Notes under the pieces: model-generated | Databases searched by the model: none | What the model was told of the DNA's origin: nothing | What the model saw: the letters and a program-made list of their open reading frames with translations, nothing else | Origin: Enterococcus gilvus ATCC BAA-350 | GTDB lineage: Bacteria > Bacillota > Bacilli > Lactobacillales > Enterococcaceae | Direction of reading: 5' to 3' | Assembly: GCF_000407545.1 (NCBI RefSeq) | Contig: NZ_ASWH01000001.1 | Coordinates: forward strand, 2,123,501 to 2,187,500 | Length of the DNA stretch: 64,000 nucleotides | Shown here: positions 55,364 through 63,720 of the stretch, piece by piece | How the letters are laid out: each line of letters begins with the position of its first letter | Numbering within the stretch: position 1 is the stretch's first letter | Program-made: the position numbers and the translations under genes

Positions 55364-56740
55364 TTAAGGGGTGGCAGATATCGTCCATCTGAGTGTCGTT
55401 TGATAACTTCCCGTTTGCTTTGGTGTATTTTTCGGTACAAACAATTGGAACTGGTTCAACGGCAGTTCTACATAGCCCGGGGCGGTCGTACTGCCAAGTG
55501 TCATGAGCGTGATCTGATTTCCCGGTGCGAGCTGGATCGTTTGATTAGAGACGCCTGTGTAATTTTGGAAATTGGTGTTCCATGCCCCCACCATCATATT
55601 CATACGCGCATTCGCTAGATTCTTTTGTCCGCTCGACCAGTTCGTGGCTTGTGAGACTTTTAATTGCCAAGATTTGGCGATGGTCCGAGTATCCTCTATT
55701 CGAATCTTTCCAGTTTGAAGCGGATTGGCGTTGCTGCCGTCAACGTGGGCATTCCACGTTTCATCTACTTTTGTTTGGATGGGGTGACTGCCGAAGTTCA
55801 AGTTGGTCGGAAGTCCTTCACTCTTCATGACTACCGAGCCTGCACTAAAATAAAGGTTCGTGCTCCCGCCGAAATTGCTCAGCAATTGAATCGTCAGATC
55901 ATCTGTTTGTACGATTCCTCCGCGAACGATAGCCGCGTAATCTTGTGTCATCCCTGTCGGACTTGTTACAAAAGTTGGGATCGAAACCGTTGTTGACCCT
56001 AGGATCGATGCAGAAGCAAGATTGGTGCTGATGGTTGAGTTCGGATTGGCTAATGCAGTGATCAAGCCGTCAACGCTGGATAACACAGAGGTGAGGATCG
56101 CCCCTATCAGTCCTAGCGGCAGCGTATTGAGCACGTTCTTCAAGTCGACCAACCGATTCGACAACGTACCTGTTAGTATCGGCAGCAGTCCTTGATTGAT
56201 ATTGACACCAAGCAAAGTGGCAGATAATTGCTCCGTCGTGATCGGCAGATTTTGGTTTCCATAGTTTTCATTTTTCAGGTTATTGATCGCTTGGTTCAGG
56301 CTGTTCAAGGGTGCCTGTAAGGACGGGTTCAAAAACAATAAGCCATTAATAGTAGAAACCAGTGTCGACAACAACCCCAAAAGACTGCCCACCGGCAAAT
56401 CCGCCAACGGAATCGTTACAGTCGTGGTGACCATTGAAGACCCATTGGGCGTCACTTTTCCTGACAACGGCGACGGCACAGAGATGAGTGCATACTTCTT
56501 ACCCGTTTTGATCAGTCCTACGCCAGTCGTTGTCCCGTCGATCGTAAAGGTGATGGGTTTTTGACTGACATTCAGATACGGTGCGGCGGCGGTCGTTCCA
56601 CTAGAGTTCTTCACCTGTGTCGTTGCAAATAAATCGACGGATACTGCGCTGACTATCAGATTGGAACTCGCCAAAAATAGAAAAATGGCGCTTCCTACGA
56701 GGCACAGTTGATAGAAGAAACGCGCACATTTCTGCCTCAT
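55364..56740 (-). CDS. WxL-domain surface protein (large)
   Basis: The 458-residue protein has a signal peptide (about 1-32), a Ser/Thr-rich stretch, a long Leu/Asn-rich central part (about 110-245) with repeated short hydrophobic runs, and a C-terminal WxL domain (from about 300) with the SWQLKVSQ and TLRWTISATP motifs that bind murein non-covalently. It shares NFGSHPIQTK plus an ETW with the small WxL protein at 57470. ATG 56740 follows AAGGGGGA; the frame upstream to 56830 covers the promoter. It is divergent from the other genes of the locus. Confidence 0.9.
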   Translation of the reverse strand: MRQKCARFFYQLCLVGSAIFLFLASSNLIVSAVSVDLFATTQVKNSSGTTAAAPYLNVSQKPITFTIDGTTTGVGLIKTGKKYALISVPSPLSGKVTPNGSSMVTTTVTIPLADLPVGSLLGLLSTLVSTINGLLFLNPSLQAPLNSLNQAINNLKNENYGNQNLPITTEQLSATLLGVNINQGLLPILTGTLSNRLVDLKNVLNTLPLGLIGAILTSVLSSVDGLITALANPNSTISTNLASASILGSTTVSIPTFVTSPTGMTQDYAAIVRGGIVQTDDLTIQLLSNFGGSTNLYFSAGSVVMKSEGLPTNLNFGSHPIQTKVDETWNAHVDGSNANPLQTGKIRIEDTRTIAKSWQLKVSQATNWSSGQKNLANARMNMMVGAWNTNFQNYTGVSNQTIQLAPGNQITLMTLGSTTAPGYVELPLNQFQLFVPKNTPKQTGSYQTTLRWTISATP

Positions 56741-56767
56741 GTTGATTCCCCCTTTTTTATTACATCT

Positions 56768-56796
56768 GTTATATCTGTCAAAATTTTCTTTTTCAA
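56768..56796 (-). promoter_or_regulatory. Promoter of the large WxL gene
   Basis: TTGAAA (56796-56791), 17-base spacer, TATAAC (56773-56768). The remaining part of the 343-base intergenic region 56741-57083 is A/T-rich and holds the divergent promoter below. Confidence 0.65.
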
Positions 56797-56997
56797 GTAA
56801 ATAATCGGTTTTACGATATTTACGCTTCAAAAACTACGCTATTTTCACATACCCATAGCTGTTTTTGTTGTGTAAACCCTTTCTTTTCAACTCTCTCTCC
56901 ATTTATTAAAACAAAAAAATTAAAAATAAGAAAAATATTTTGCTTAATTGTGAAGATTGTGTGAGTACTATAGTGGTCTTTTTTTTGATGTAGGCGC

Positions 56998-57040
56998 TAT
57001 AATCGCTTCATAAGGTTCATACTCTTTTCTGCGCAGAAAA
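56998..57040 (+). promoter_or_regulatory. Promoter -10 and leader palindrome of the WxL/DUF916 operon
   Basis: TATAAT at 56998-57003 without a good -35, then a perfect 16-bp palindrome TTTTCTGCGCAGAAAA (57025-57040) in the leader, about 45 bases ahead of the first gene. The palindrome may bind a regulator or form a hairpin. Confidence 0.5.
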
Positions 57041-57083
57041 TGAGGGGTCATTTTTTCATTTGGACTGAGAAAGGAGGAGCAAA

Positions 57084-57473
57084 TTGAAGAAACGGATACT
57101 CGTCATCATCGCCTTCTTGTCACTCTTCGTTGTTCTTTCTCGACAGACCGAAGCCGAAGCAACTGTCACCAACGGGAAGGTCCAATACTATTACGAGAGC
57201 AGTACCACAATCAGCAATAGTTCGGCTAATTCAACATCAGAACCATCGTCTAGTACCACTGCTGATTCCCACCATTCTACGACGAGTCATGGGAACCAGA
57301 CAGACAGGCCGACCGCACCCAGTCAAAAAAACAACGTCACACGTTCTGGAATAACACGTTTTCTACAGACAAATGATCAACGGAATAATTTTTTAAGTAT
57401 CATTGGACTATTGATACTCGTCATTGCTTTTTTGGGATGGCGACTCGTTAAAAATAGGAGGAAAATGAAATGA
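57084..57473 (+). CDS. Small membrane-anchored Ser/Thr-rich surface protein of the WxL locus
   Basis: The 129-residue protein has a signal peptide (1-26), a Ser/Thr/His-rich stalk (about 38-85), a membrane span (about 102-120) and a basic tail KNRRKMK. WxL loci normally have a small LPXTG protein here; at the expected site the sequence is FLQTND in place of an LPQTGE-like motif, so the sortase signal seems lost and the protein would remain in the membrane. The start is TTG, four bases after AAGGAGGAG. It overlaps the next gene by four bases. Confidence 0.75.
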   Translation: MKKRILVIIAFLSLFVVLSRQTEAEATVTNGKVQYYYESSTTISNSSANSTSEPSSSTTADSHHSTTSHGNQTDRPTAPSQKNNVTRSGITRFLQTNDQRNNFLSIIGLLILVIAFLGWRLVKNRRKMK

Positions 57474-58099
57474 AAAAACAAGCGGCATTCGTCATCGCCG
57501 GTCTTTTTGTCGGCGGCTTATTCGCATTCTCCACTGGCGCACATGCAGTAGATACGACAGGAACGGTGGATTACACATCCGGCAATATCAACTTTGACCC
57601 GCAAGATCCGGACGATCCAAGTGCTTCATTGCCAACGAGCCTCAACTTTGGTTCACATCCGATTCAGACGAAAACAGCAGAAACGTGGACAGCCACCTCA
57701 GATGGTGTCCAAACGTCACCTATAACGACAGGAAAAGTCGCCGTCAGCGACAATCGTGGAGAGGCATCCAGCTCAGGATGGGCGATAAAAGTCGCACAGC
57801 CAGAAGCCTTCAAGGCTGGTGAAAAAGAACTCACCGGGGCTTCTCTTTCCTTTACCGTCGGAGAGCTGACCAATAACGTAAATTCGTTGCCAACAGGAGA
57901 AGGGATCGCTAATGACAGCACCTATAACCTCCTCGTAGGGCAGACAGGTTCTGTCATCACCGCTCAAACCAATCAAGGCGCTGGTGAAACGGCGCTGCCG
58001 ATCACGAAATTTACACTCGGTGTGCCAGCGAATACTGCTAAAACCGCAGCACAATACCAAACAACCGTAGTCTGGACATTCTCAGCTACACCAAGCTAA
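57470..58099 (+). CDS. WxL-domain surface protein (small)
   Basis: The 209-residue protein has a signal peptide ending at THAHA-like GAHA (about residue 26) and a single WxL domain, with GWAIKV (about 103-108) and the C-terminal VVWTFSATPS. It would attach to murein and join DUF916 partners. It is translationally coupled to the small anchor gene, and the DUF916 gene follows after 160 bases. Confidence 0.92.
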   Translation: MKKQAAFVIAGLFVGGLFAFSTGAHAVDTTGTVDYTSGNINFDPQDPDDPSASLPTSLNFGSHPIQTKTAETWTATSDGVQTSPITTGKVAVSDNRGEASSSGWAIKVAQPEAFKAGEKELTGASLSFTVGELTNNVNSLPTGEGIANDSTYNLLVGQTGSVITAQTNQGAGETALPITKFTLGVPANTAKTAAQYQTTVVWTFSATPS

Positions 58100-58259
58100 A
58101 AAATAGAAGGATGTCCCGTTTGCAGCTGCACTTACTGAGAAAGTGGCGATCAACTGTCAGATACGAGACCTCGTTCTTTGATTTAAAAAAAGGGGAAAGA
58201 TTATTGAGAGAGACTCTTCCATTACGCGGAAAATACAATTGAAGTAAAGGAGAGAGAAA

Positions 58260-59276
58260 ATGCTGAAGAAGCAATTACACAGAGCTATACGGGGCGTGTT
58301 CCTCATCCTGGCCTTTTCATTTTTACCAATTGTCGCTCATGGAGAGTCATTGGACAGCTTCGATGCGGTGATCCACCCTTCGGAGCATCAACTAGACAAA
58401 AATCAGCTTTATTATGATTTACATTACCAGCCAAATGAAGAAGAACGCTTGACGGTCACGCTGACCAATCGAACGGCGGAGCCCATCAAGCTCAAGGCTG
58501 CCTTCAATCGTGCGGTCACTAACAGTTTGGGGGTCGTTGAATACTCGGGGATGAATAAAGATGAGAGTGCTTTTGGTCCCTCTATCACCGACCACGTTAA
58601 GCTTAGCGACCAAGAAATTGATTTAGCTGGAAATCAATCCAAGGATATTTATTTAGATGTCCACATGCCAAAACAAGAATTCGACGGTGTCTTAGCCGGC
58701 GGACTGTATTTAGAACAGCTTTCTGATAAAAAAGTCGACGGGAATATCAAAAATGTGTTTTCACGAGAGATCGCTGTCTTGCTACAAAACAAGACCAGCG
58801 AAGTAAAACCAGAGTTGAACATCACCAAAGCGGAAGCAACTCAAGCAAATAACCGCAACGCCGTGATGGTCTCGATCAACAATGAAAAAGCAACCTACGT
58901 CAAAAATGTCGCCATCGATTATGAAGTAGAAAAAGATGGCACAGCGATCACAAAAGCAAAGAAGGAACAGCTTTCGATCGCACCAAGCAGCCGCTTCCCA
59001 TTCTTAATTTTAATGGACAATACAGAATTCACACCTGGTACCTACACGGTCAAAACGACTGTCACTGCTGGTGATCAGAAATGGCGCGCCAGCCCGACAT
59101 TTACGATTGATCGTGAAGAGGCGAAACACTACAACGACAGCGATGTCTCGATCGAAGAAAAAACGACCCCTCCCTGGATCTGGGTCGGTATCGCCGTGAT
59201 CCTCATACTGATCGCTGTCGTGATCTTCATGTATAGCAGAAACAGACGCTTAAAGAAAAAAATAGATGGGAAATAG
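58260..59276 (+). CDS. DUF916/DUF3324 surface protein of the WxL locus
   Basis: The 338-residue protein has a signal peptide (about 1-29), a DUF916 domain (about 33-155, YYDLHYQPNEEERLTVTLTNRT), a DUF3324 domain (about 165-285), a membrane span (304-325) and a basic tail RNRRLKKKIDGK. DUF916 proteins bind WxL proteins and, in some enterococci, host matrix. GGAGAGAG precedes the ATG. The 160-base gap before it shows no hairpin with a T-run, so it is probably cotranscribed. Confidence 0.92.
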   Translation: MLKKQLHRAIRGVFLILAFSFLPIVAHGESLDSFDAVIHPSEHQLDKNQLYYDLHYQPNEEERLTVTLTNRTAEPIKLKAAFNRAVTNSLGVVEYSGMNKDESAFGPSITDHVKLSDQEIDLAGNQSKDIYLDVHMPKQEFDGVLAGGLYLEQLSDKKVDGNIKNVFSREIAVLLQNKTSEVKPELNITKAEATQANNRNAVMVSINNEKATYVKNVAIDYEVEKDGTAITKAKKEQLSIAPSSRFPFLILMDNTEFTPGTYTVKTTVTAGDQKWRASPTFTIDREEAKHYNDSDVSIEEKTTPPWIWVGIAVILILIAVVIFMYSRNRRLKKKIDGK

Positions 59277-59290
59277 CTGGCTACTTAAAA

Positions 59291-59327
59291 GGAACCTCTC
59301 TACACTTGCTGAGGGGTTCCATTTTTA
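59291..59327 (+). terminator. Terminator of the WxL/DUF916 operon
   Basis: GGAACCTCTC pairs with GAGGGGTTCC (one G-U) around ten bases, followed by ATTTTTATT. Confidence 0.85.
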
Positions 59328-59408
59328 TTGCCGCCATTCTCACACCCTTTCAACTAAAAAGAGCATCCAAGACTATCAAAGATGCTTGACTTACCCAACA
59401 AAACAAAA

Positions 59409-59425
59409 TACTATAACTTATAGTA
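59409..59425. promoter_or_regulatory. Operator-like palindrome before the second padR gene
   Basis: TACTATAA-C-TTATAGTA is a perfect 17-bp palindrome 60 bases ahead of the gene. A related TACTATAA lies at 59451-59458. Autoregulation by PadR is likely. Confidence 0.6.
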
Positions 59426-59486
59426 GTCTACTCAATAATGCTTGTACATATACTATAAACAAACAGCATAGAAAGAGGGTTTTGTG

Positions 59487-60011
59487 ATGCGGACGATTGA
59501 TCTGATTGTTTTGGGTATTCTAAAAAAAGACTCTTTGAGCGCCTATGATATCCAAAAACTTATTGACTATCGGAATATTTCTCAATGGGTAAAAGTCAGC
59601 ACCCCGACGATCTATAAAAAGATGCTGCAATTGGAAAAGCAAGGGTACGTCAAAAGTACCTTGAAGAAGAATGGAAAAATGCCGGAGAAAGCCGTCTATT
59701 CACTGACTCAAAAAGGCAAGACTGAATTTGAGAAATTAATGCTTGGAATCGCTGCCCGACCCATCACTATTTTTCTAGACTTCAATGCCGTTATCCTTAA
59801 TCTGGACAGTTTGTCTTCAGCAGATCAAAAAGCCTGCATCAGTATCATCGAAGCCAATGTTAAAAAGATGAAGCGGCGGTTGAAAGATGACCTCGCTGAT
59901 AGTAACGATTCTGCTGATATCCATGACGCCGGGAAAGCCGTTATGCAGCAGCAATATCTTTTAGCTGAGGCGATTGAAAAGTGGATTGAAGAAATTAAGA
60001 AGAGTCTTTAG
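59487..60011 (+). CDS. PadR-family transcriptional regulator (second)
   Basis: The 174-residue protein has the PadR winged helix (TIDLIVLGILKKDSLSAYDIQKLI, STPTIYKKMLQLEKQGYVKS, YSLTQKGKTEFEKL) and a helical C-terminal domain with the IFLDFNAVILNLD segment. GTG 59484 and ATG 59487 are both possible; AGAGGG is eight bases before the ATG. No transporter gene is beside it now; downstream sequence to 60232 may be what is left of its target. Confidence 0.88.
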   Translation: MRTIDLIVLGILKKDSLSAYDIQKLIDYRNISQWVKVSTPTIYKKMLQLEKQGYVKSTLKKNGKMPEKAVYSLTQKGKTEFEKLMLGIAARPITIFLDFNAVILNLDSLSSADQKACISIIEANVKKMKRRLKDDLADSNDSADIHDAGKAVMQQQYLLAEAIEKWIEEIKKSL

Positions 60012-60232
60012 CTTGCCTCGATTGATAGAAAGCAATCAGAAGATGAAACGGATCGATCAAAGTTGCCGATTCGATTAAGGAATCATCGGATTGAAACGTC
60101 TTTGCGGAATTTGCATTTGAAGGAATTTTCGTAGCTGCGATCACCAGCAACCCGTCCCCTGAAACTGGTCGGATTAGCGGATGAGTGAAGAATACATAGG
60201 ACGTGACACGGTGTTAACCAAATACCTCTACG
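60012..60232. other. Intergenic stretch without a recognisable gene, possibly a gene remnant
   Basis: The base composition is balanced like coding sequence, and short open frames run in all three plus frames, each broken by stops, with none carrying a start and binding site. A terminator follows at 60233. I cannot name a parent gene. Confidence 0.4.
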
Positions 60233-60265
60233 AAAAAGTCTCTAGAAAAGTTTAGAGGCTTTTTA
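60233..60265 (+). terminator. Terminator before the tetR gene
   Basis: AAAAAGTCTCTA and TAGAGGCTTTTT pair with few mismatches around GAAAAGTT, followed by ATTTTG. It has no intact gene in front of it except padR 220 bases upstream. Confidence 0.75.
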
Positions 60266-60331
60266 TTTTGTATGGTGTTAAAAGAAACATCGATCATTTA
60301 GAAATTAATAGCATATTGTCCGCCGACCAGT

Positions 60332-60360
60332 TTGACCTATCAGGTAAATATTGTTACACT
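60332..60360 (+). promoter_or_regulatory. Promoter of the tetR-M23 operon
   Basis: TTGACC (60332-60337), 17-base spacer, TACACT (60355-60360). The -35 lies within operator copy 1. Confidence 0.8.
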
Positions 60361-60380
60361 CTGATTGACCTAACAGGTAA
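60332..60380. promoter_or_regulatory. Paired TetR operators
   Basis: TTGACCTATCAGGTAA (60332-60347) and TTGACCTAACAGGTAA (60365-60380) differ at one base, each has an ACCT-N3-AGGT dyad, and they are 33 bp apart, about three helical turns. One covers the -35, one the start region, as expected for autorepression. Confidence 0.75.
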
Positions 60381-60393
60381 GGGAGTGATCACT

Positions 60394-61014
60394 TTGACTG
60401 AACTCAATACGGATGAACCAAAGATTCAACGTATTTTGAATGCGGCGTTGAGGGAATTTTCACAGCGAGGCTATGACGAGGCTTCGACCAATCGAATTGC
60501 TAAGGCTGCTGGAATTTCGAAGGCGTTGATGTTTCACTATGTAAAAAGCAAAGAGGAATTGTTTCTACTCTTGCTGGATTATTGCCAAAAGAAAATGACT
60601 GATGACTATTGGGATAAGCTGGATTGGCAGGAAACGGATATCTTTAAGCGCCTGCTGCAATCTTATACGTTGCAGATTGACTTGATGAAAAAGCATCCAT
60701 GGATTTTTGATTTTACCAATTTACAAGTCGAAACGAAGTCAGCAGCGATCAATCAAAAAGTAGCACACAAGGCTAAACAACAGCCTTCCTATTGTGCAGA
60801 GGATGTATTTGATGCTATCGATGAAACGAACTTTCGGACCGGACTTGATGTTTCCCGTTGTAAGCAATTGATACTTTGGGGAAATATTGGATTTACAAAT
60901 GAGATAGTGGAGGAAATAAAGAAGACTGATTACGATCAGCTCGATTATCAAGCGATCACCGATAAACTGACTCAGTATCTGGAAGATCTTCGAAGCGTTT
61001 TTTATGAGGAATAA
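60394..61014 (+). CDS. TetR-family transcriptional regulator
   Basis: The 206-residue regulator has the TetR helix-turn-helix (RILNAALREFSQRGYDEASTNRIAKAAGISKALMFHYVKSKEELF, about 11-55) and a helical ligand domain. The start is TTG 60394, eight bases after AAGGGAG; the open frame upstream to 60268 runs through promoter and operators. It probably represses itself and the M23 peptidase gene that follows 14 bases after its stop. Confidence 0.92.
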   Translation: MTELNTDEPKIQRILNAALREFSQRGYDEASTNRIAKAAGISKALMFHYVKSKEELFLLLLDYCQKKMTDDYWDKLDWQETDIFKRLLQSYTLQIDLMKKHPWIFDFTNLQVETKSAAINQKVAHKAKQQPSYCAEDVFDAIDETNFRTGLDVSRCKQLILWGNIGFTNEIVEEIKKTDYDQLDYQAITDKLTQYLEDLRSVFYEE

Positions 61015-61028
61015 TGGAGGGATGCCTG

Positions 61029-61805
61029 ATGAAAAGAATCCTTATTTCACCTGGTTGTGTCCTACTTTTCTGGATAGTCCCCTCGTCACTTGCAAGCAAA
61101 AATAAGCCGCCACAGAAAGAAGGTTCCGTGATGGAGAAAGCAGTCACTATTGAATTTCCTCTACAGGGAGAATGGTATACGGAAACAAGCTCGGCGGATC
61201 GTGTTCCGAGTCACGGGACAGACCGATTTGGCTTGCGTTATGCGTTTGATTTCATTCAAAAGGATCAGAAAGAGGCTTCGAATACTGCAAATTCAGCGAA
61301 CTATCTTTTTGGCGGTATTCCGCTGGATCAGTATTATTGTTTTGGTCAGCCGGTCTACGCGCCGTTTGCCGGCGAAGTCGTCACCGTGAAGAATAATACT
61401 CTGGATGGTGAAAAAGCCTCGTGGCTCCATGATCAAACCACGGCGATCCGTCATTCTCTCTTCTTCAATCCAGCGCGTGACAGCTTTGAACGAATCGCAG
61501 GAAATTATGTCGTCCTCAAACAAACCGCAGGGATTTATGCGGCCTTTTGCCATCTGGAAAAGGATTCGATCGCGGTTAAGGAAGGACAGACGATTCAGCG
61601 AGGTGCGCTTCTCGGCAACGTCGGACATTCAGGAAATTCCACGGAGCCACATCTGCATTTCCAGTTGATGGATTCTGAGAGCATCAAGACTGCAAATGGG
61701 CTGCCCTTGGTATTCGAGCGTTATGAAAAATTCAACGGTACCTCCTGGGAGAGCGTCCACCAGCAAATCCCCGCGGCAGGCGAGCGGATTCGCTCTCTGA
61801 ATTAA
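61029..61805 (+). CDS. Secreted M23-family metallopeptidase (LytM-like)
   Basis: The 258-residue protein has a short N-terminal hydrophobic segment (residues 5-22) as signal or anchor, and an M23 fold: His62 and Asp74 (HGTDRFGLRYAFDF), His175 (FCHLEKD) and HLHF at 208-211 fit the zinc ligands. Family M23 cleaves Gly- or peptide cross-bridges in murein, but a spread His-Asp spacing makes another role possible. ATG 61029 is seven bases after GGAGGG. An inner ATG in SVMEKAV would give a cytoplasmic form. Confidence 0.85.
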   Translation: MKRILISPGCVLLFWIVPSSLASKNKPPQKEGSVMEKAVTIEFPLQGEWYTETSSADRVPSHGTDRFGLRYAFDFIQKDQKEASNTANSANYLFGGIPLDQYYCFGQPVYAPFAGEVVTVKNNTLDGEKASWLHDQTTAIRHSLFFNPARDSFERIAGNYVVLKQTAGIYAAFCHLEKDSIAVKEGQTIQRGALLGNVGHSGNSTEPHLHFQLMDSESIKTANGLPLVFERYEKFNGTSWESVHQQIPAAGERIRSLN

Positions 61806-61837
61806 AAGCTGACAGAAATTAGGTGAAATCCTTGGAA

Positions 61838-62407
61838 ATGAATCATTTATATAAACCTCAGCGTCGACAGGACCTGAGAGATTGGTTAGCAGACCATGCT
61901 GCTTCTGAAAAAGAATGTTGGGTCGTGATCGATCGAGCGCAGGCAAACCTGACCTACTTAGATGTCGTAGAAGAAGCTATTTGTTTCGGCTGGATCGACA
62001 GCACAAAGAAAAAGCTTTCTAAAACGGAAGTCGCACAACGGCTGTCGCCTAGATCCAAAAAGAGTCAATGGACGGAGCTGAACAAGGAACGTGCCCGTCG
62101 TTTGATTTATTTAGATCAAATGACCGAACTCGGTGAAATGCGCTTGCCTGATCTTTCTCCGGAACGTTTCGTGATTGATCCGCGGATACTTCGGGCCCTT
62201 GAAGCAGATTCAGAGATTCAGCAGCATTTTGCACGCTTCCCAGAACTCTATCAACGAATCAAGATCGACAATATACAGCGCTACCCCGCTGACAACGAAC
62301 TGTTTGAACGGCGGCTGGAGAAATTGCTGACCAGCACCAAAGCAAATAAACGATACGGCGCTTGGGACGACAATGGCCGCTTGAGCAGCTACAAAAAAGA
62401 CTCCTGA
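61838..62407 (+). CDS. YdeI/OmpD-associated-family protein
   Basis: The 189-residue protein has the family start LYKPQRRQDLRDWLADHAASEKECWVV, the VVEEAICFGWIDSTKKKL signature (about 45-62), RLSPRSKKSQWTELNKERARRL, and a C-terminal helical part. Family members are called bacteriocin-protection or YdeI proteins, with no defined biochemical role. Starts GTG 61823, TTG 61832 and ATG 61838 are in frame; AGGTGA is at 61821-61826, so the TTG is also possible. It may be cotranscribed with the M23 gene, 32 bases upstream. Confidence 0.82.
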   Translation: MNHLYKPQRRQDLRDWLADHAASEKECWVVIDRAQANLTYLDVVEEAICFGWIDSTKKKLSKTEVAQRLSPRSKKSQWTELNKERARRLIYLDQMTELGEMRLPDLSPERFVIDPRILRALEADSEIQQHFARFPELYQRIKIDNIQRYPADNELFERRLEKLLTSTKANKRYGAWDDNGRLSSYKKDS

Positions 62408-62445
62408 TCGCCCATACAGAAGGAAATCTCATGATTTGCTTCTGT

Positions 62446-63042
62446 TTATTTTTTCTCTCGGTCCAAGTGTCGGCTTTTTCGCAGTCTATCTGGCGGACTT
62501 TCCTTCCCCAGCGGTTTTCCTTCCTCTTTCAGCTTGATGAGCAGTCGGAACCTCAACGGATCTGTCCCTTCAATGACGCTGATATCCTCTAGCTCGCCTC
62601 CCTGCGGCAGCATCCTTAATACTAAGGACATGGCTTCTGCTTCCGAAACTTCTGCAGGAGCAATTCCCGCTGGAAACGCGAAGAGCTGCTGCAAAATCCC
62701 TGGCTTGACCATTCGTTGTTCTAAGATCAATTCCTTCGGGTCACGAATATCCTGGATTGATCGTTTCACCGGAGCTATTCTTTGATCTAGAGCAGTCTCC
62801 GTCAATTCCTCTGTTTCTTCATGCGTTCTATCAAAAATCGGTGTAACGATTCGCTCAACAAATTTGGCCCCGACCACTTTTTTAAACAAGCCGACGCCGT
62901 CTTTCTCGAATAGATCCAGCGCCGCAAATTTTTCCAAAGAGGCCTTGATCTCATCGGCTGATTTGCTCATATCTGGGTCCTTCACACTTAAACGATGATG
63001 TTTTCCTTCGCTGTTCTCAAATGTCGCTGCTAATCTTATCAT
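62446..63042 (-). CDS. DUF2922-type protein with long C-terminal extension
   Basis: The first 70 residues (MIRLAATFENSEGKHHRLSVKDPD, VVGAKFVERIVTPIF) look like DUF2922, a small cytoplasmic domain that usually makes up the whole protein. Here about 125 residues follow (ALDQRIAPVKRSIQDIRDPKELILEQRM to a charged tail RKSRHLDREKK), with no family that I recognise. Upstream, 34 bases away, lies a gene of unknown function on the same strand. AAAGGAGGAAGG precedes the ATG. Confidence 0.65.
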   Translation of the reverse strand: MIRLAATFENSEGKHHRLSVKDPDMSKSADEIKASLEKFAALDLFEKDGVGLFKKVVGAKFVERIVTPIFDRTHEETEELTETALDQRIAPVKRSIQDIRDPKELILEQRMVKPGILQQLFAFPAGIAPAEVSEAEAMSLVLRMLPQGGELEDISVIEGTDPLRFRLLIKLKEEGKPLGKESPPDRLRKSRHLDREKK

Positions 63043-63076
63043 GTACCTTCCTCCTTTTCTTTTTTATAGTCTGGCC

Positions 63077-63460
63077 TCAAGAGCCGGCGAATCCGGCTAA
63101 TGGTTCTTTGACAAATTGAGTATACAAGCCTTGGAGCTTCTCAGTGAGAACCGTCTTGATCGCTAGCAGCCGCAGTGATAATAACCGCCATTCCTCTTTT
63201 TCGAAATAGTCTTTGAAATAGACCGCGTAACGGCGCAAGGCACGTGTCGTTTTGGTTCTCATAAAAAGATGGCGAACCAAATCCTTCAGAAAGAAGGCAA
63301 AATCGGATTCTCCCAATTCGTCAAGGACTTGAAGCGCTATCAATAGTTTGATCGTTGCTTTCTCATCATGGCTTTCTTGATAAAAATCGGCGGTGCGCTT
63401 TTCCAATGTTTTTCTGGATAATGAAAATAATTGCTGTGGTGTAAGTTGGTTTTCTGGCAT
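63077..63460 (-). CDS. Hypothetical helical protein
   Basis: I do not recognise this 127-residue protein. It is predicted to be almost all helix, rich in Lys, Arg, Leu and Phe, with LFSLSRKTLEKRTADFYQE, LIALQVLDELGESDFAFFLKDLVRHLF and RRYAVYFKDYFEKEEWRLLSLRLLAIK; there is no membrane span. Size and helix pattern recall small immunity-like or sporulation-like bundles, but nothing is firm. ATG 63460 follows AAGGGAA. The DUF2922-type gene follows on the same strand, so the two may work together. Confidence 0.6.
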   Translation of the reverse strand: MPENQLTPQQLFSLSRKTLEKRTADFYQESHDEKATIKLLIALQVLDELGESDFAFFLKDLVRHLFMRTKTTRALRRYAVYFKDYFEKEEWRLLSLRLLAIKTVLTEKLQGLYTQFVKEPLAGFAGS

Positions 63461-63508
63461 AGTACAATTCCCTTTCTTTTTTAACGGAGTGGTGATCACG
63501 CCATGACT

Positions 63509-63535
63509 ATAATACCGATAATTTGCTCTTGTCAA
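63509..63535 (-). promoter_or_regulatory. Candidate promoter of the helical protein gene
   Basis: TTGACA (63535-63530) and TATTAT (63514-63509) are 15 bases apart, which is short of the usual 17. Confidence 0.4.
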
Positions 63536-63720
63536 TCCGCAAATTTGCCAAATCACGTTTTCACAAGCGGAATGCCGTGCTGTGACTGGGCTGTTAAAAA
63601 AACAAATTTAATTTTCACGTTTAAACTCAAAAAATATTCGTATTTTGCATAGTTTATTTTTTGTTTCTAGGCAAAACTAGCGTAGAATGAGCCTATATAT
63701 TGTCTTAAGGAGGGGTTAAA

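Noticed and set aside
60268..60393. Upstream extension of the tetR frame
   Set aside because: It covers promoter and both operators; the TTG at 60394 has the better site.
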